From contig NC_079385.1 of NCBI RefSeq assembly GCF_021018895.1, positions 355,759-419,758 of the forward strand: a DNA stretch of 64,000 bases, given 5' to 3'. Source of the DNA: Seriola aureovittata (lineage: Eukaryota; Chordata; Actinopteri; Carangiformes; Carangidae). The notes beneath the pieces are model-generated. The model saw only the letters and a list, made by a program, of their open reading frames with translations. It did no database searches and was not told where the DNA came from. The first letter of the stretch is position 1. The number at the start of each line of letters is the position of its first letter. This document shows positions 22,901 to 35,759 of the stretch, piece after piece. Position numbers and translations under genes: made by a program.

Positions 22901-25900
22901 TGAGCATGTGTTATTTAATTATGCTTCTGTGTTTACATTGATTAGTTCTGTTGGGATAAGGACATCTGCACAGACAGTACAAAAACCATTTAACATTTTC
23001 CTTAGATGACCGACAGCATTTGCATGTCACCAACAAATGTGGCACAAGCCACACTCATAGCTATAAAGTATCAAAAGAGATAAGTGTAAAAGCATCAATC
23101 TGAATCACATGTGGATTAAAATGACAGGAAGGGTTCATGTGTTCTGGAGTGCATTCATCCCTGGACCCGAGTCGGCAATCTCACAAAATGTTATTGAGAA
23201 GCAAACTGTTCACAATCCAACCAAACAGCAGACCAGCAAGTTGCACCACAAGACCCATTTTTTAGCAGGTGGTTTTAACAGATTAACATGCAAACGGTTT
23301 CTGATAAAGCAGAAACAGATTAAGGAACCAAGAGACAGTCCAGTAAATGTAATAGTGTGGTAACATGTTAGAATATCTCCAGCTGTTACAAATGCAACTA
23401 GATTGACATTTTAAGACATCTAAATGATAAAAACCTGTTTTTAATGTGAAAACCATTTGTGTCCACATTAGTGTTTGTGGATACCTGAACATGAAAACAG
23501 GTGAATCTCTTCTCATTTTATAATTGCATCATCATCTGACAAAATCAGCATCAAAAAACTGTTTTAGTATGGATGGAGGGATGAAAAAAAAAAAAGATGT
23601 TTACAAATCTCACTTTATTAATATGGATGTACAGCGGCACTGCTTCAGGGACTCCCCAGGAAAAGCTTATGATGTGCAACACAAGGGTCCCTTGACCAAG
23701 AGGGTTTGCCAAGCTAGCACAATCGCTAGCAAGCTTCTCCACTGGCTCCAACTACCTTCATACATTAGATAAATCTTTAGGGCAGATGAAAAAGTTCCTG
23801 AAAAGAAGACTTTTGTTTATGGCTGTTTCTGTCTCATTAACATCCAGAGAGAGTCCCACATTCTTTCCCTTGATCTGGGCTGTTGATTGACCTACCTCAT
23901 TTAAATATCGAGATCCAACCGCCGTGTGAGTAAAATGGAGATAAAATGAATGCTTTATACCAGGTATGAAGGCAAAGGATGAAATGGATGTCAAATCATT
24001 TCCAGATCTTATGATTAAGGTACAACTGGGGCCTCAGTGAGGGGAACTGATCAGTGACAGACTGCTGTAGAATGAGGCATAGGTTTATGAGACTTACTGA
24101 TTGGATGTTCTGAAACTGTGCAGAAGTGAGAGCTCTCCTGGTAGGAGGGGTAGTGAACGTCTGTCCCTGGGGAGGGGTAGAGGTGCAAGATCCCACCCCA
24201 TTACATGGAGACTGTTTACCTGACTCAGTTACCGGCGTCTGTGGAGTGCAGAGAAAGTTCAAGGGGTTGTCAAAAAGCAAATCAACATCTGACTGAAGAT
24301 AATGTGCTGTGTTAACATGTTGAAGAACGCCCGTTTACACGAGGACGGCTCTTCTCCTCCACGCTCACAGAGATGGTCGCCTCCCTGTGGTACAGGGGTG
24401 GTGAGGGAAACTCCTTTCCTTCAGCCAACTGAAGTGGCTCCTGCATAGTGGAAACAATTTAAACAGCCACTTGAAGCTGTGGGATTAAAATAATATGTTG
24501 TATCTCAGTCATTGTGCTGCATCTTACATGAGGTAGGTCCTTTGAGGAAAGCTCCAGGTCACAGGTCTCCAGGCATTGGTCCCTACTGGACAGACTGGCT
24601 TTACGCTCCATCAGCCTGATAGGCAGCGGGGTGGACTGAGTGGAGGGATGAGGAATATAGTGATGACAAGCCCATGTCATTTCCAATCAAGTTTCAATGA
24701 CTCATCACAGATAGAGAAAAAAAAAAAAAAAATGCTTACATGCATCACTTTGGGCAGGACATCGACTGGGCTCAAGTCAGTCTGAGCTGAAAAAAAATGA
24801 CATCAAAACCTTGGAACAAACTAAATGCCCAACGGTAAAGACTGTAAAATAAACATTAAAAACATCACAGTTTGAGAAAGTCTAAATGATAAAAAATTGC
24901 TGAATGTGCCACTTGACCTGAGGGGCCTTAGGGGAGAATAAAGTGTTCAAAGATCATAACTAGTAATCATGGAGGGTTTTATAAGTAACTAAAAAAATAT
25001 AATTAAAAAAATCTTCAAGTGAACTCCACAGGCAGTCAGCATAATCCAGTCATAAATCAAGACAAGGGGAGATGAGATGTTAAACAAGCCAAAATATTTT
25101 AGCCTCTTCATTTCTGATGCTGGCAATAGGAGACAGCACATATCCTTCCTCAAAACATTAGCAAAGTTGATTTTTAATATTTTGTATACTTCCAGGTTCA
25201 TGATCTTGAACATCAAAATTCATTTCTGAACCTAAAATATTTGACAAAACAATCCCAGCCACCTTCTTGTTACTTCATCAGTTGTCATGGAGAATAATAA
25301 TATTCATCATTTACACAAGTAAACTATATTCACTGAGGAAGACCATGCGACACGAGTTAAAGCTACAGAAAAAGCTAGGAAGTGGACCTTGAGTTGGGAT
25401 TGTTTTGTTTTACTTGTTGACTTCCACATTACCAAGAGGAGAGGGAGATCCAGAAGGCCGTCTCTTCAGTCCAGGGTGGCCTTTAGTGGGAGAGTTGTCA
25501 CCATCAAGAAGAGAGTCCTGAACAGGACAGGGTCATTTTAAAATCTTTAGTCACTACAGCACAGCAGACAGAATACTTAACACCACACTCTAATCCTGGA
25601 CCAGGTGCTGAAGAAAAAAAAACTACTACATCAGATGTGCTTTGGTTTGCAAACAGCCAAATTCCACCTGCATGAAACTGAAGGAGCCGTGGATCTTTGT
25701 CATTAGGTCCTCCAGGTGCTGCCTCCTCAGGACCGGGTCTTTGGGTAAGGTGGACAGAGAGTTGAAAATCTCCACAGGCATGTCCATGTGTACTGCCTGT
25801 CGAGAGCCACAGGAGGATGAATGTATAGATAGTTTGTGTACTTTGATCGGGATGTGTGTACTTTTTAAAACCAGCCGTTCAGTACTCACCTTGACATTTT

Positions 25901-28900
25901 GCACTCCTCTGGCTTTCCTCTCTTTTCTCTGGGTAGAAAATCCTGTGTTAATTATTTTATTGAGACTACTGATGAACAATAACAGCTTATATAATGGCCT
26001 TACAACACACATCAGCTGACATAACCTCCTCTGTCCTGGTTTCACCTGAAGGGAAAAGGTCTTAGCAGATTCTCATTAATAAATTATAAATGGCTTGTTC
26101 ACATGCATAAGTGGCTTCTTTTTCACACTTTATTGAAAAGGTTTTTTCTTTGTACATAAGAGATGAAGATTGAGATACTTCAATTATTTCAGTGATCTCT
26201 CTGCATGTTTTCCCTCGTGCTCTGACAGCATAGCCGTGTTAATAGTCATATAGAATTGTTACTTCTTCTGACCTTATTAGATTGCTGATGTTAAGACTTT
26301 TATGGCTGACTGTACCTGCAAGTGCCTACCTGCCTGCTACCACTAGGAGTCACCAAAATCATTCAACACACACACACACCTATCTATCGTTGTGAGGACA
26401 CTCATTGACATATTGCATTCCTTAGCCCCTTACCCTAACCATCACGACTGAATGCCTAACCCGAACCCTTACCTTAACCTCATCCTGACCTAAAATTATC
26501 CTAACCCTTACCCTACAATTTCTAAACCTAACCCCAACCGTATCAGTTAGATGGAATTCAATTGTGAACACAATTTTTTTTTTTTTTTACAAAACTACAG
26601 GATGCTGTCGAACCCCTGTCAAACTACAAAATTATATCAGCTTTTAAGTGGAAAAAAAATCTGAAACCTTTGTTGGTTCATGCCTCTTTGAAAAGTGAGA
26701 AACAACAACATTTCAAATCTTTACTACTCCAGATTTTATTTTGAAGGTGGAAAAACCAAAACCTTAGACAGCCTTTAGAGGGTGTGTCAAAGTGAGTACC
26801 GGCTGTAATATCCTCACTCTCCTCAATAAGTAGCATTTACAAGTACTGAATAAAGGCTTTGATTAGACCTCACCTGTTTGCAGTCAGACTGATTCTTGGT
26901 GCAGGCTGGGACTTTGGGGATGAAAGTGGCTGCTCCTCTCCATGGTTTGTGGACTGCAGCATGGGGTGAGGTGGGTCCATCTGGGAACTCCATGTCCCAG
27001 CAGTCAGGAGGCTCCCTCTCCCTCATGCCCTGGAAGTCCTCCTTCCAGTTCTGAGTGGGAGGAGTCTCCATGTCAGTCAGGTACAGTCTGTTGAAAAACT
27101 GCCATATCACCCACAGAGCATGAGTGGATCCTGAAAATGCTCACAGTCACACAAAACTAACACTATTCCTTGGTCTTACCTCCTTAGAAGCTTCATTTGT
27201 TTTCGACTTTGATATGCCTGACATAAGAAAGAAATACGAGTCTGTAATTCAGACTCTGACAAAGGTTCACTATAGTAAATGAAACTGAAGGCTGTTTTTT
27301 TATGCCTAACCCTAAGGTCTGGCACCATTACCACCCACAGGTCGTTAGTGTAACATGATCTTACTGTGGCTGGTGGAGCTCAGTAACACCTCTGGAGTCT
27401 TGGTGGGTGGAGGTGGAAGACAACTGAAATACCTGGAATTCATCAGCCTGGTGAGCTCCTCTTTCAACGACTTAACTGAAAGGACAAAGTTACATAGAGA
27501 GCCAATCAAAAAGCTCTGTTCTTCAGACAACTGAATTAACTTGAATTTGAATTCATCATGATTTGACTGGATTTCACATTTTCAAAGAAATAAAATCAGG
27601 TTGACACAGATCATTTTACAGAAAGTCAACTACCTGCTGTACCTGTGAAAAAGTTCAACATTTTGGGAAATGCAAATTTTTTCTTCCTTAACAATTTAAG
27701 GACTGACACCACATGAAATATGAAGCTAGAACCAGAAGCTGATTTTAACACACACGCACACACACACACACACACACACAAGGCTGTGCTAGACACAGAA
27801 CCAGAGGTCAGAACTACGAAGCAGGATTTGAGGTTTATAAGGTAACTTCCGGTTTAACTTTGGGGTTTCAGTCCTACAATGGTGGTTCACTTGTTACAGG
27901 GTTAAATCACCATGGTGACTTATGCTGAACTCCTAGCCTGCTCTGGCCCAGGTTAACTTCAGACAAGCCTAAGACATTTTTATAAAATCAGTGGAATCGT
28001 TTTGCTGTCCCAGACCTTGCATGTGTCCACTCTGGTTTTAAAACAGAGCTTCTAACAAACAGAGGAGAGTTCATCACACTAAATAACTATGTTATAACAA
28101 TTATAGCTTCATTTTAATTGAACAGATTCTTTAATCCAATATGATCGCTGACAGTGTCAATGCTTTTACTCTTCATCACTGCAGCTCAGAATAACATGAG
28201 GAGACTGACAAATACACTGTTGGATAGGGCCCTTTTCCAATGATTATAAATTGGATTTATAAGATTTAAAACATTTTCAGTCAGTTTCAGTCAAAGTTAT
28301 AACTGAAGATTACTCAAGTTGATGACTTTAATGTGAGTACAATAAAATGTAAAAGGCCAATAAGAAATTTATCAAACCACCTGTTCAACAAAAAACAAAC
28401 TGAAAAGAGATATTTTCACCTATTTTGTCCTCTGTCACCCAGTATCTTTACACAACAGCATTATGCTGGTTAAGCTGAAAGTGAATTGTTAGGAAAAGCT
28501 AAAAGGAAAGCTGTCGGTATGTAAGTGTAATTGATTATCTATCAGCAACTTGCTGGGACAAACCAGCCCAATCAATTCTAATTTAGTTCTGAAAATGTTC
28601 CTTTTTATATCCTTTTCTATGGCGCACAGTGAGATCAGTCAAAAACATGTGAAAGTTTACTTCATGTGTAAGTCTTGTCCCTTCATTATTAGACAGAGCT
28701 TTTTAATATCTTTGGTCCTTGTAGCTGATACTGAAATACTCTGAAAATCATAAGGTAATCTGTTGCTGCCTTAGAAATTTCACTGAACAAGTGTTTGAGA
28801 AAATGTTTAGGCCTGAATCTGGCCTCATCGACCATGCCAGTAGGTCATTTAGATTTCCTGGAGGAAAATTAATCATTTAGATTAATAATCAATAATAGTC

Positions 28901-31900
28901 GACTAAACAATGATAGTTGATAGAAAAATAGTCGTTAGTGGGAGCCCTAGGGCAGTTAAACTGGACACTGATGACAAAGGTGTTTGCCGTATGCTATGGT
29001 TATTTGTGCAACCACCAACAACAATGGAAAAAGGAGAAATTATTAAATATGCATCATATTTGCAGGGATCTGGAAGTCTATATTTCATAGTGTTTAAAAC
29101 AGGAAAGTGAGATCAACATAGTTGTATTTGTAAATTATACATTAATAAACATGTCATCCAACAACCTGGTGGGTTTTATCCCTTAAACATCTTGTTTGTT
29201 TAATCCATACAGATCAAATATATGCATGGGACCACCATTTAGGCATTTCATTACAGCATTAAGATGGAGACGTGTCATTTACAGACAAAATGGTGAAATG
29301 CATCCCGTAAACCTCTGGGTGACAATTCAAATGTTAAAAACCTGGTACAGTAATATAACTTAAAAATTGTAAAAGGCTTTGACAGGTTTCTATCTTTCAT
29401 TAATTGCTCAGGTGCAGGAAAAATCTTTATAAGTGACTGTGCCACATCAGCAATCACTAATGGTATAATACTATAAACTGTATTACAATGTCATCTACTT
29501 CCAGAAGGTGCATGGAGAAGGGAAAAGACCCTGACGAAAGCTACAAAAGCTGAAAAGTTTTGACCTCTCATGCTTTTATCTCCAACGATAACCAGTCAAC
29601 AACCTCAAGATGACAATTAACAGGATCATTATATACTGAAAACATTAGACATACTCACAAGTGGATCCAGCCACTGGTATGTCTTTCCCCTCCAGCAGGT
29701 CCAGGTAGACCAGAGCTGCTTGCTCCATCTGCTCAGTTAAACTACAACAGTGAAAAGGAACAAGGAGTGTCACTCAGATGTGGAGACTCTTTATACCAGT
29801 GAACCTGTGTTAGATAATGGTTTTTAGTTCAACTATCATTTGTCTACACAGCTCCAGTGCAACTTTAGTGTTAACTGCATGCAGTGTTACTCTGGTTTCA
29901 TTTTTTCATATACATCTATAATGCTATTTTAGGATGTTAGCTTGATGTGGCACTGTGATGTTTGTTTTTGCTTTGTCACGCACAGCTATGCTTAAATAAG
30001 CACTGAACCCTTTTATTTGTTATCTGTTGTATTTGACTGTACTTCATTCATATTGGTTAGTCAAGATAGGGCAAATAATACAGTTTGTTTGAAATGTAGA
30101 AATGCAAATTGGCAAAAATAAAATGATCCTCTCTGCTGACAGTTTGGTGTCCAGACAAAGTTAATGTTAGCAGAGATCCAACAGTAATGAGATATCAGTG
30201 CAGAACAAATGTTGCTTAGTTATTTACTGTTGGGAATGCACTGAAATTCCAGTGTTGGAGATCCTGTGGAGATGATAAAACTGGCCATGTATTTGATGAA
30301 ATGCAGGTGAAGGTGTTCACAAGCAGCAGATGTCAATCTGCACAATGCAACACATCCCAACTTCCAGTGTATACAGGACGCTGAAGGACAGTAGTGGAAT
30401 CGGAGCCCTGTCCTGTTGCTGAAGCACACAAGATCAACAGTGGCACTAAGATATCAGGGGACCAACATGGTAAGGGCCCCCACAAAGCGTGGAATATAAA
30501 TATTGTTTTTATCTGTAAATGTGATTGGTTGAATACATAGTTTGATGGACTATTTCTTGTATCTAAAATATACACAAACAATATCCTTCCAGTAAAGTCT
30601 CATTTGATCTTTTAATAATGAAATACAGTAATCTTTTCTCAGTGCAGGGGCCACAGTGAGGTGGCTTTCATCTGTCTGCTTTGAGTATATCAGTCAACAG
30701 ATTTATCAACGCGATGACATCACAACTCTGCCAGATGCAGTCATGAAACTTTACAAGTGTCAAGCTGAGATCAAAATGAAGAAACTATTGAAAGATGGGT
30801 GTGGTCCGATCCATGACTGACTCCTGTAATGATGTAGTAATAACTACTTAGTACTCATGTAATAATATAGTAATTACTACCGAGTACTCAAATCAGATGG
30901 CCGGTCTGATCCCATCACTAGAGGATCTCTACGCCGTGACAGCACCCACCTCAGTCGGTTATCCCTCTTGACTCCCAGCAGGGTGGCGAGCTGACTCAGG
31001 CTGTGCAGCTGTTTGGCTGGAATCTGGGGTGCCTGGTTGTGTCCAGCCAGCAGGTCTCTCCTAACATGCTCCTGCTGCAGGCTGTGAAGGAGATGCTGAA
31101 CCTGGAGCACCGTGCTCAGACGCCTCCTCTCCACCTCCACCTTCGCCACCTGCTCCTTTTTCACCGCCTTCTTCTGGGCTCTCAGCAGCTGCAAGAGCAG
31201 GATGAAAACATCAAATTCAAATCAAATTTATTTATGAAGCACATTTATAACAACAGCTGTTGACCAAAGTGCTGTACAATCAATAACATAAAAACAACAT
31301 AGCAAGAACACAAACTGGTAAAAACAGACAGAAATGTAAACTCTCATACTGATTCAAAGGCCAAAGAATAAAAACGTGTTTTAAGACATGATTTAAAAAC
31401 AGGCAGTGAGGGGGACAGTCTGTAGAGGCAGCTCGTTCCAGAGTATGGGAGCTGCAACTGAAAAAGCCCGGTCTCCCCTGAGCTTTAGCCTGGATCTGGG
31501 CACAACTAAAAGCAACTGGTCAGCAGACTTGAGAGTGCGTAGAGGTACATGTGCCACTAAAAGATCCGACAGGTTAAATGGAGCAAGCTCATGTAATGAT
31601 TTATAAACAAAAGTTAAAATTTTAAAATCAGTCCTAAAACGTACAGGGAGCCATTGAAGGGAGGCCAGCATGGGGGAAATGTGCTCTTGCTTGCCTGTTC
31701 CTGTTAAAAGACGAGCTGCTGCATTTTGGACCAACTGTGGTCGTGAGAGGGAGTTCTGGTTAACACCAACATAAAGAGCATTACAGTAGTCAAGGTGGGA
31801 CAAACTAAAAGCATGGATGACTCTTTCAAAATCATTAGGCAGGACTTGACCTTTGATAAAAGCCTCAGTTGAAAAAGCTGGATTTCACAACTGAATTGAA

Positions 31901-32674
31901 ATGCATGGCACTGAATTATCAGGGTATAGACCAATGTGTTTCAGACTAACTTCTCACTGCAGTAATTTTAAAACTATCAACTGTTGGATGTTGGTCTCTA
32001 CAGGTTTTTATAGTCATCAATATTTTGTCTAATTATTAATTGAAAGAACATAAGTGTCAATTTAAAAGCAATAGCTAATTTTAGGAAATATGATAATTTG
32101 CTTACAGATTTGATTTTAGGAGTATGTACTGGAAAATGATCACTCAAAGTTAGACGCTAAGTCATGTCAGCTGCCAGGCAGCCAGCATAGAGAGGTGTGT
32201 CTGTGGAGGGAAAGTCCGCCAAACGCTCGCAGGGCAGGGCTGACTCTTCTATGGAGAGTTTGTCCAAAAATCGTATCTATTTGTCGCTCATTAACAGTAA
32301 CAAACTCCTGAAATAAACTTTCACAACTTTTTTGCTGGAAATTAAAACTATGGTGTTGGTAACCATATGTAAAAAAAAATAGTTTTCAGAAGCAGGAGAT
32401 CAAATAAACTGCATCCCCTCTGGGCCAGCCAATCAGTACAAAGTGATATCATCTCAAAGGTGGTTTGGCCCAGTGCAGCTGGAGGAGAAACACTGCAGTC
32501 ACCTTGTTCTCATGAGGTTTTAATGTCATGTGACATAGTGACGTTCTGCAGCGCCGATGAAGTCAGACAGAATTTCTAACCATCATGCATCAGGTTAAGT
32601 CAGCGCATGAAGCTGAACGTAACGACAGACACTTTGGCTGAACCAGGACTAGCTCTGTAAATACATCTGAATAT

Positions 32675-32714
<40 letters not shown>

Positions 32715-33742
32715 CACATTACATACAGCTCAAGTTTTCATGTGGCAACTTTTGTCCAAGCAGCAGTTCAAACCTTTAAAATACAGTTCACCATCACATA
32801 TGTCAAAGAGAGAACAGCAGACCCTGTAGCAGATTCAAACATTACTCACAATTCACTTGATCAAAACAGCTGTCAATTAGTCCTATAACAGTTAGAACAA
32901 GTCAAAATGCATACAAAAAGATAAAAACTGCTCACTGTCTTCCAAAAACAATTGATTGCATATGTTGAATTAAGCAGGTGTGAGCCATGAAATGTTTTCT
33001 TTAAGGGACACTTCCAGGTACACTTGGAGCATTAGCTAAAGCTAAATGATATGTGGAGCTACAGAGTCCTGTATTGGGATGGAAAAACAACAGCTCCCAG
33101 CTAACCGACATTACAGCCAAGATACTGACTCTAGCAGACACACAAACAGTTTTACCGTCTCTGTCAAGCCATCCAGGGTTTTGTGTAGCTCCCGGGCAAA
33201 TTCCAGGTTATGCAATACCTCTTCATACTTCTCCACAGCCGCCTGGAAAACAAAGGAATATGGGCAGAAACATTAAATGCAGAGCCCAACATATGAATGA
33301 CATTTCTGAGGTCCTAACTTAGTCTCCATTACAGGTCTTACCATCTGATCCTTGTTCAGTGCTTCACCCTGGTTCAACCTCTTCTTGTAGTCTTCCAGTT
33401 TCAGCTGTGGACACAAGAAACGTCACAAAACATCAGGTGGCTGCCTCCACCTGTTCAGGTATCACACCTATCATTCACTCTACCCTGCTACCATCCCACC
33501 TTCTTTTTCTCCAAGTTGCGGACTTTGTGTTTGAGGCAGATGAGGCCATCTTCTATGTAGGTTTCGTAGCCATGGTAGGCAGTGGACACCTCCAGGCTGA
33601 GCTGCAGGGCACTTAGCCCAGTGGGCGAACCCACCTTCGGGCTACCAGCTGTAACTGGGTCCTCTTGCCTTTTCCTGCCCTCCTCCAAGCGCTCAAGTGG
33701 GGGGGTAATATCCATGGTAGGGGAAGGAGACAGCTGCACCAT
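19986..33742 (-). CDS. caprin2: Caprin-2, complete coding sequence (20 exons, 917 aa)
   Basis: Cytoplasmic RNA-binding caprin-family protein with a C-terminal C1q domain, known in vertebrates for promoting LRP5/6 phosphorylation in Wnt signalling and for RNP granules. Coding exons: 33500-33742, 33342-33404, 33156-33242, 30950-31188, 29659-29741, 27365-27475, 27180-27217, 26874-27098, 25890-25928, 25668-25796, 25433-25517, 24740-24786, 24528-24635, 24339-24440, 24098-24238, 22662-22806, 22392-22568, 22178-22239, 21144-21198, 19986-20560. Phases join to 918 codons with one terminal stop. The caprin homology region (about residues 59-300) includes YETYIEDGLICLKHK, AAVEKYEEVLHNLEFAREL and DLLEGKDIPVAGST. 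Later come EFFNRLYLTD, LPKDPVLRRQHLEDLM, RG-rich KGSVRGMARGGKG and YRRGGGR, then C1q from about residue 787 (LRVAFTASR to FSGFLLYQD). The ATG sits in CATCATGG. A microexon between exons 8 and 9 cannot be excluded. It is shorter than human CAPRIN2 (about 1,127 residues). Confidence 0.95.
26376..26545 (+). repeat. Dispersed repeat with degenerate CCCTAA motifs
   Basis: Begins with a short CA run and GTTGTGAGGACACTCATTG, followed by many CCTAACC/CCCTTACC units. This looks like a widespread fish interspersed repeat whose core resembles degenerate telomeric CCCTAA. It lies in caprin2 intron 8. Confidence 0.6.
27749..27781. repeat. (CA)n microsatellite
   Basis: About 16 CA units (one CG variant) in caprin2 intron 5. 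Confidence 0.85.
28871..28950 (-). mobile_element. hAT-type MITE end fragment
   Basis: On the minus strand it reads TAGGGCTCCCACTAACGAC followed by an AT-rich GATTAAT-type stretch. This resembles the terminal region of a common fish MITE family (TAGGGCTGCAACTAACGATT...). Only one end is seen, in caprin2 intron 5. Confidence 0.5.
31213..31865 (-). mobile_element. L2-group LINE 3' fragment
   Basis: The minus strand encodes the C-terminal end of a LINE reverse transcriptase protein: FERVIHAFSLSHLDYCNALY, then QNAAARLLTGT, SLQWLPVRFRTDFKILT, and GDRAFSVAAPILWNELPL. The 3' UTR reads GTACAGCACTTTGG, ATAAATGTGC and a TTTGATTTGAATTTGA-type tail at 31213, typical of 5'-truncated L2 copies in fish. 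It lies in caprin2 intron 3, 24 bases from exon 4, and has a few frame breaks. Confidence 0.85.
32680..32713 (+). repeat. Poly-A tract (34 A)
   Basis: An uninterrupted A run in caprin2 intron 3. It could be the tail of a retroposed copy, but I do not recognise the sequence before it. Confidence 0.8.
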
Positions 33743-34447
33743 GATGAGCTCCACACTAGAAGGAAAGAGACACATTTGAGTTGTGAGAGCCACGCCGTTT
33801 CTGTGCCACGCAATGCCATCAGAGAAAAGATGCTGCTGATGCCAAGCTGAGCGTTTGAATAGAGATGGAGGTGGAATCAGCCCAGTTTGGGCAGCCGCCA
33901 ACCCCGTGACATTGCATTTATGCCGGCCACTGAGCAGCGTGCTCTCTCTGGATGAATCACGAAAGCAGCAGAAGCAGAAAGATAAACTCAAACACAAAAC
34001 CACGAAGGAAAAGAGCATATTTTTATGCATATGTAGCTGTGGATTAAATATCCCTGCGTGCATGCACCCTGTTCACCGACTCGTATCATCCTAAGGGCTG
34101 GGTGGGGACTGATACAAGCAGAGCCAAGTTCAATAAGAGTATTCACAGCCTGGCTCGGGAGGAATCCTGCTGAATCAAGTCCGGGTCTCGTGCAGTCGAT
34201 TAAAACCAAACTTTGCTTCAAATATTCCAATTCAAGGCAGATGCTCGTTCAGGGAGGCTCGGTCCAAACTTTCGCTCATGATTCTACAATTTGAAATTTA
34301 ATCACCACCTACGTCACCAATGTATTAAAACGACACGCCAACAAAAAAAAAAACAGCTGACCCACCTTTTGTATTTTGCTCGTGCGCGTTAAATCCTCTC
34401 AGGAAGAGCCGCTGGACATCCGAAAGCCCCGAAACAAACGGACCCCT

Positions 34448-34507
34448 TCTTACCGTGATGTTTCGCTCTTAGAGGCCACGCCGGTGTCAGCCCATACCTT
34501 TATATAC
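34448..34507 (-). promoter_or_regulatory. Candidate caprin2 core promoter and non-coding exon 1 donor
   Basis: On the minus strand, a TATA box GTATATAAAG lies at 34498-34507. A start site 25-30 bases downstream would fall near 34475. A strong splice donor GTAAGA follows at 34448-34453. The first coding exon has an acceptor 13 bases upstream of its ATG, so a separate non-coding first exon is needed and this site could provide it. A second donor-like AAAAGGTGGGT lies near 34365. All inferred; no transcript data. Confidence 0.5.
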
Positions 34508-34573
34508 CCTGCCGTCCACACACGAGCCCCGTCGAGGGCGACAACAAGCCACCACATCCGGTTCTGGCACCTG

Positions 34574-35260
<687 letters not shown>

Positions 35261-35269
35261 AAAATGATG

Positions 35270-35520
35270 ATTTGTGGAGCTTTAAGTCAGGAGTCAATAA
35301 TCAACCTCCCTGTGGCTGCGCGGGTTCTCTCCGGCTTCCTCCCACAGTCCAAAAACATGCACAATAGGTTAATTGTCGACTCTAAAAGTGTCCATAGGTG
35401 TGAATGTGAGTGCAAGTGGTTGTTTGTCACTATATGTCAGCGTTGTGATGGACTGGCGACCTGTGGAGAGTGTACCCTGCCCTCACCCAATGTCAGCTGG
35501 GCCACATGTAGTCCCTGAGA
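35270..35520 (+). repeat. Dispersed vertebrate repeat (CTCCGGCTTCCTCCCACAG core)
   Basis: Contains the phrases CTCCGGCTTCCTCCCACAG, AAAAACATGCA, AATTGTCGACTC, GATGGACTGGCGACCTGTGG and AATGTCAGCTGGG, which I recognise as a very common interspersed repeat of fish and other vertebrates. I cannot name its class with confidence. Confidence 0.6.
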
Positions 35521-35685
35521 TCAGGTGTGTGCTTGATAGAGTCACCCGGGGGAATGGGAAATATCTACTGAAATATCTGGACTCATCACAGATGTTGGTT
35601 TGAATGCAAAGTAAGCACACACAGATAATAATCTGTTTGTACTCTGCTTTATCGCATTGGTACATTGGCACGTTTGGTCCTGCAG

Positions 35686-35757
35686 CACCCTCAGGTGGTG
35701 GAGGACTGCTACAACATCCTGCAGGAGGACAACTTCAGACGGGCCAAAATGATTTAA
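35686..35757 (+). other. Possible isolated terminal exon (23 codons)
   Basis: A CTGCAG acceptor-like site is followed by an open segment ending in TAA: HPQVVEDCYNILQEDN then FRRAKMI. It is GC-richer than its surroundings and has coding-like composition. I do not recognise the protein and see no partner exon upstream, so it may be a relic of a lost gene or chance. Confidence 0.25.
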
Positions 35758-35759
35758 TG

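Noticed and set aside
32150..32660. Possible MITE in caprin2 intron 3
   Set aside because: GC-richer patch before the poly-A tract, but no inverted ends or target duplication could be found.
33743..34063. N-terminal extension of caprin2 (frame continuing to 34063)
   Set aside because: A splice acceptor (TTCCTTCTAG) at 33756 and the ATG in CATCATGG at 33742 explain the exon; the extension is intronic.
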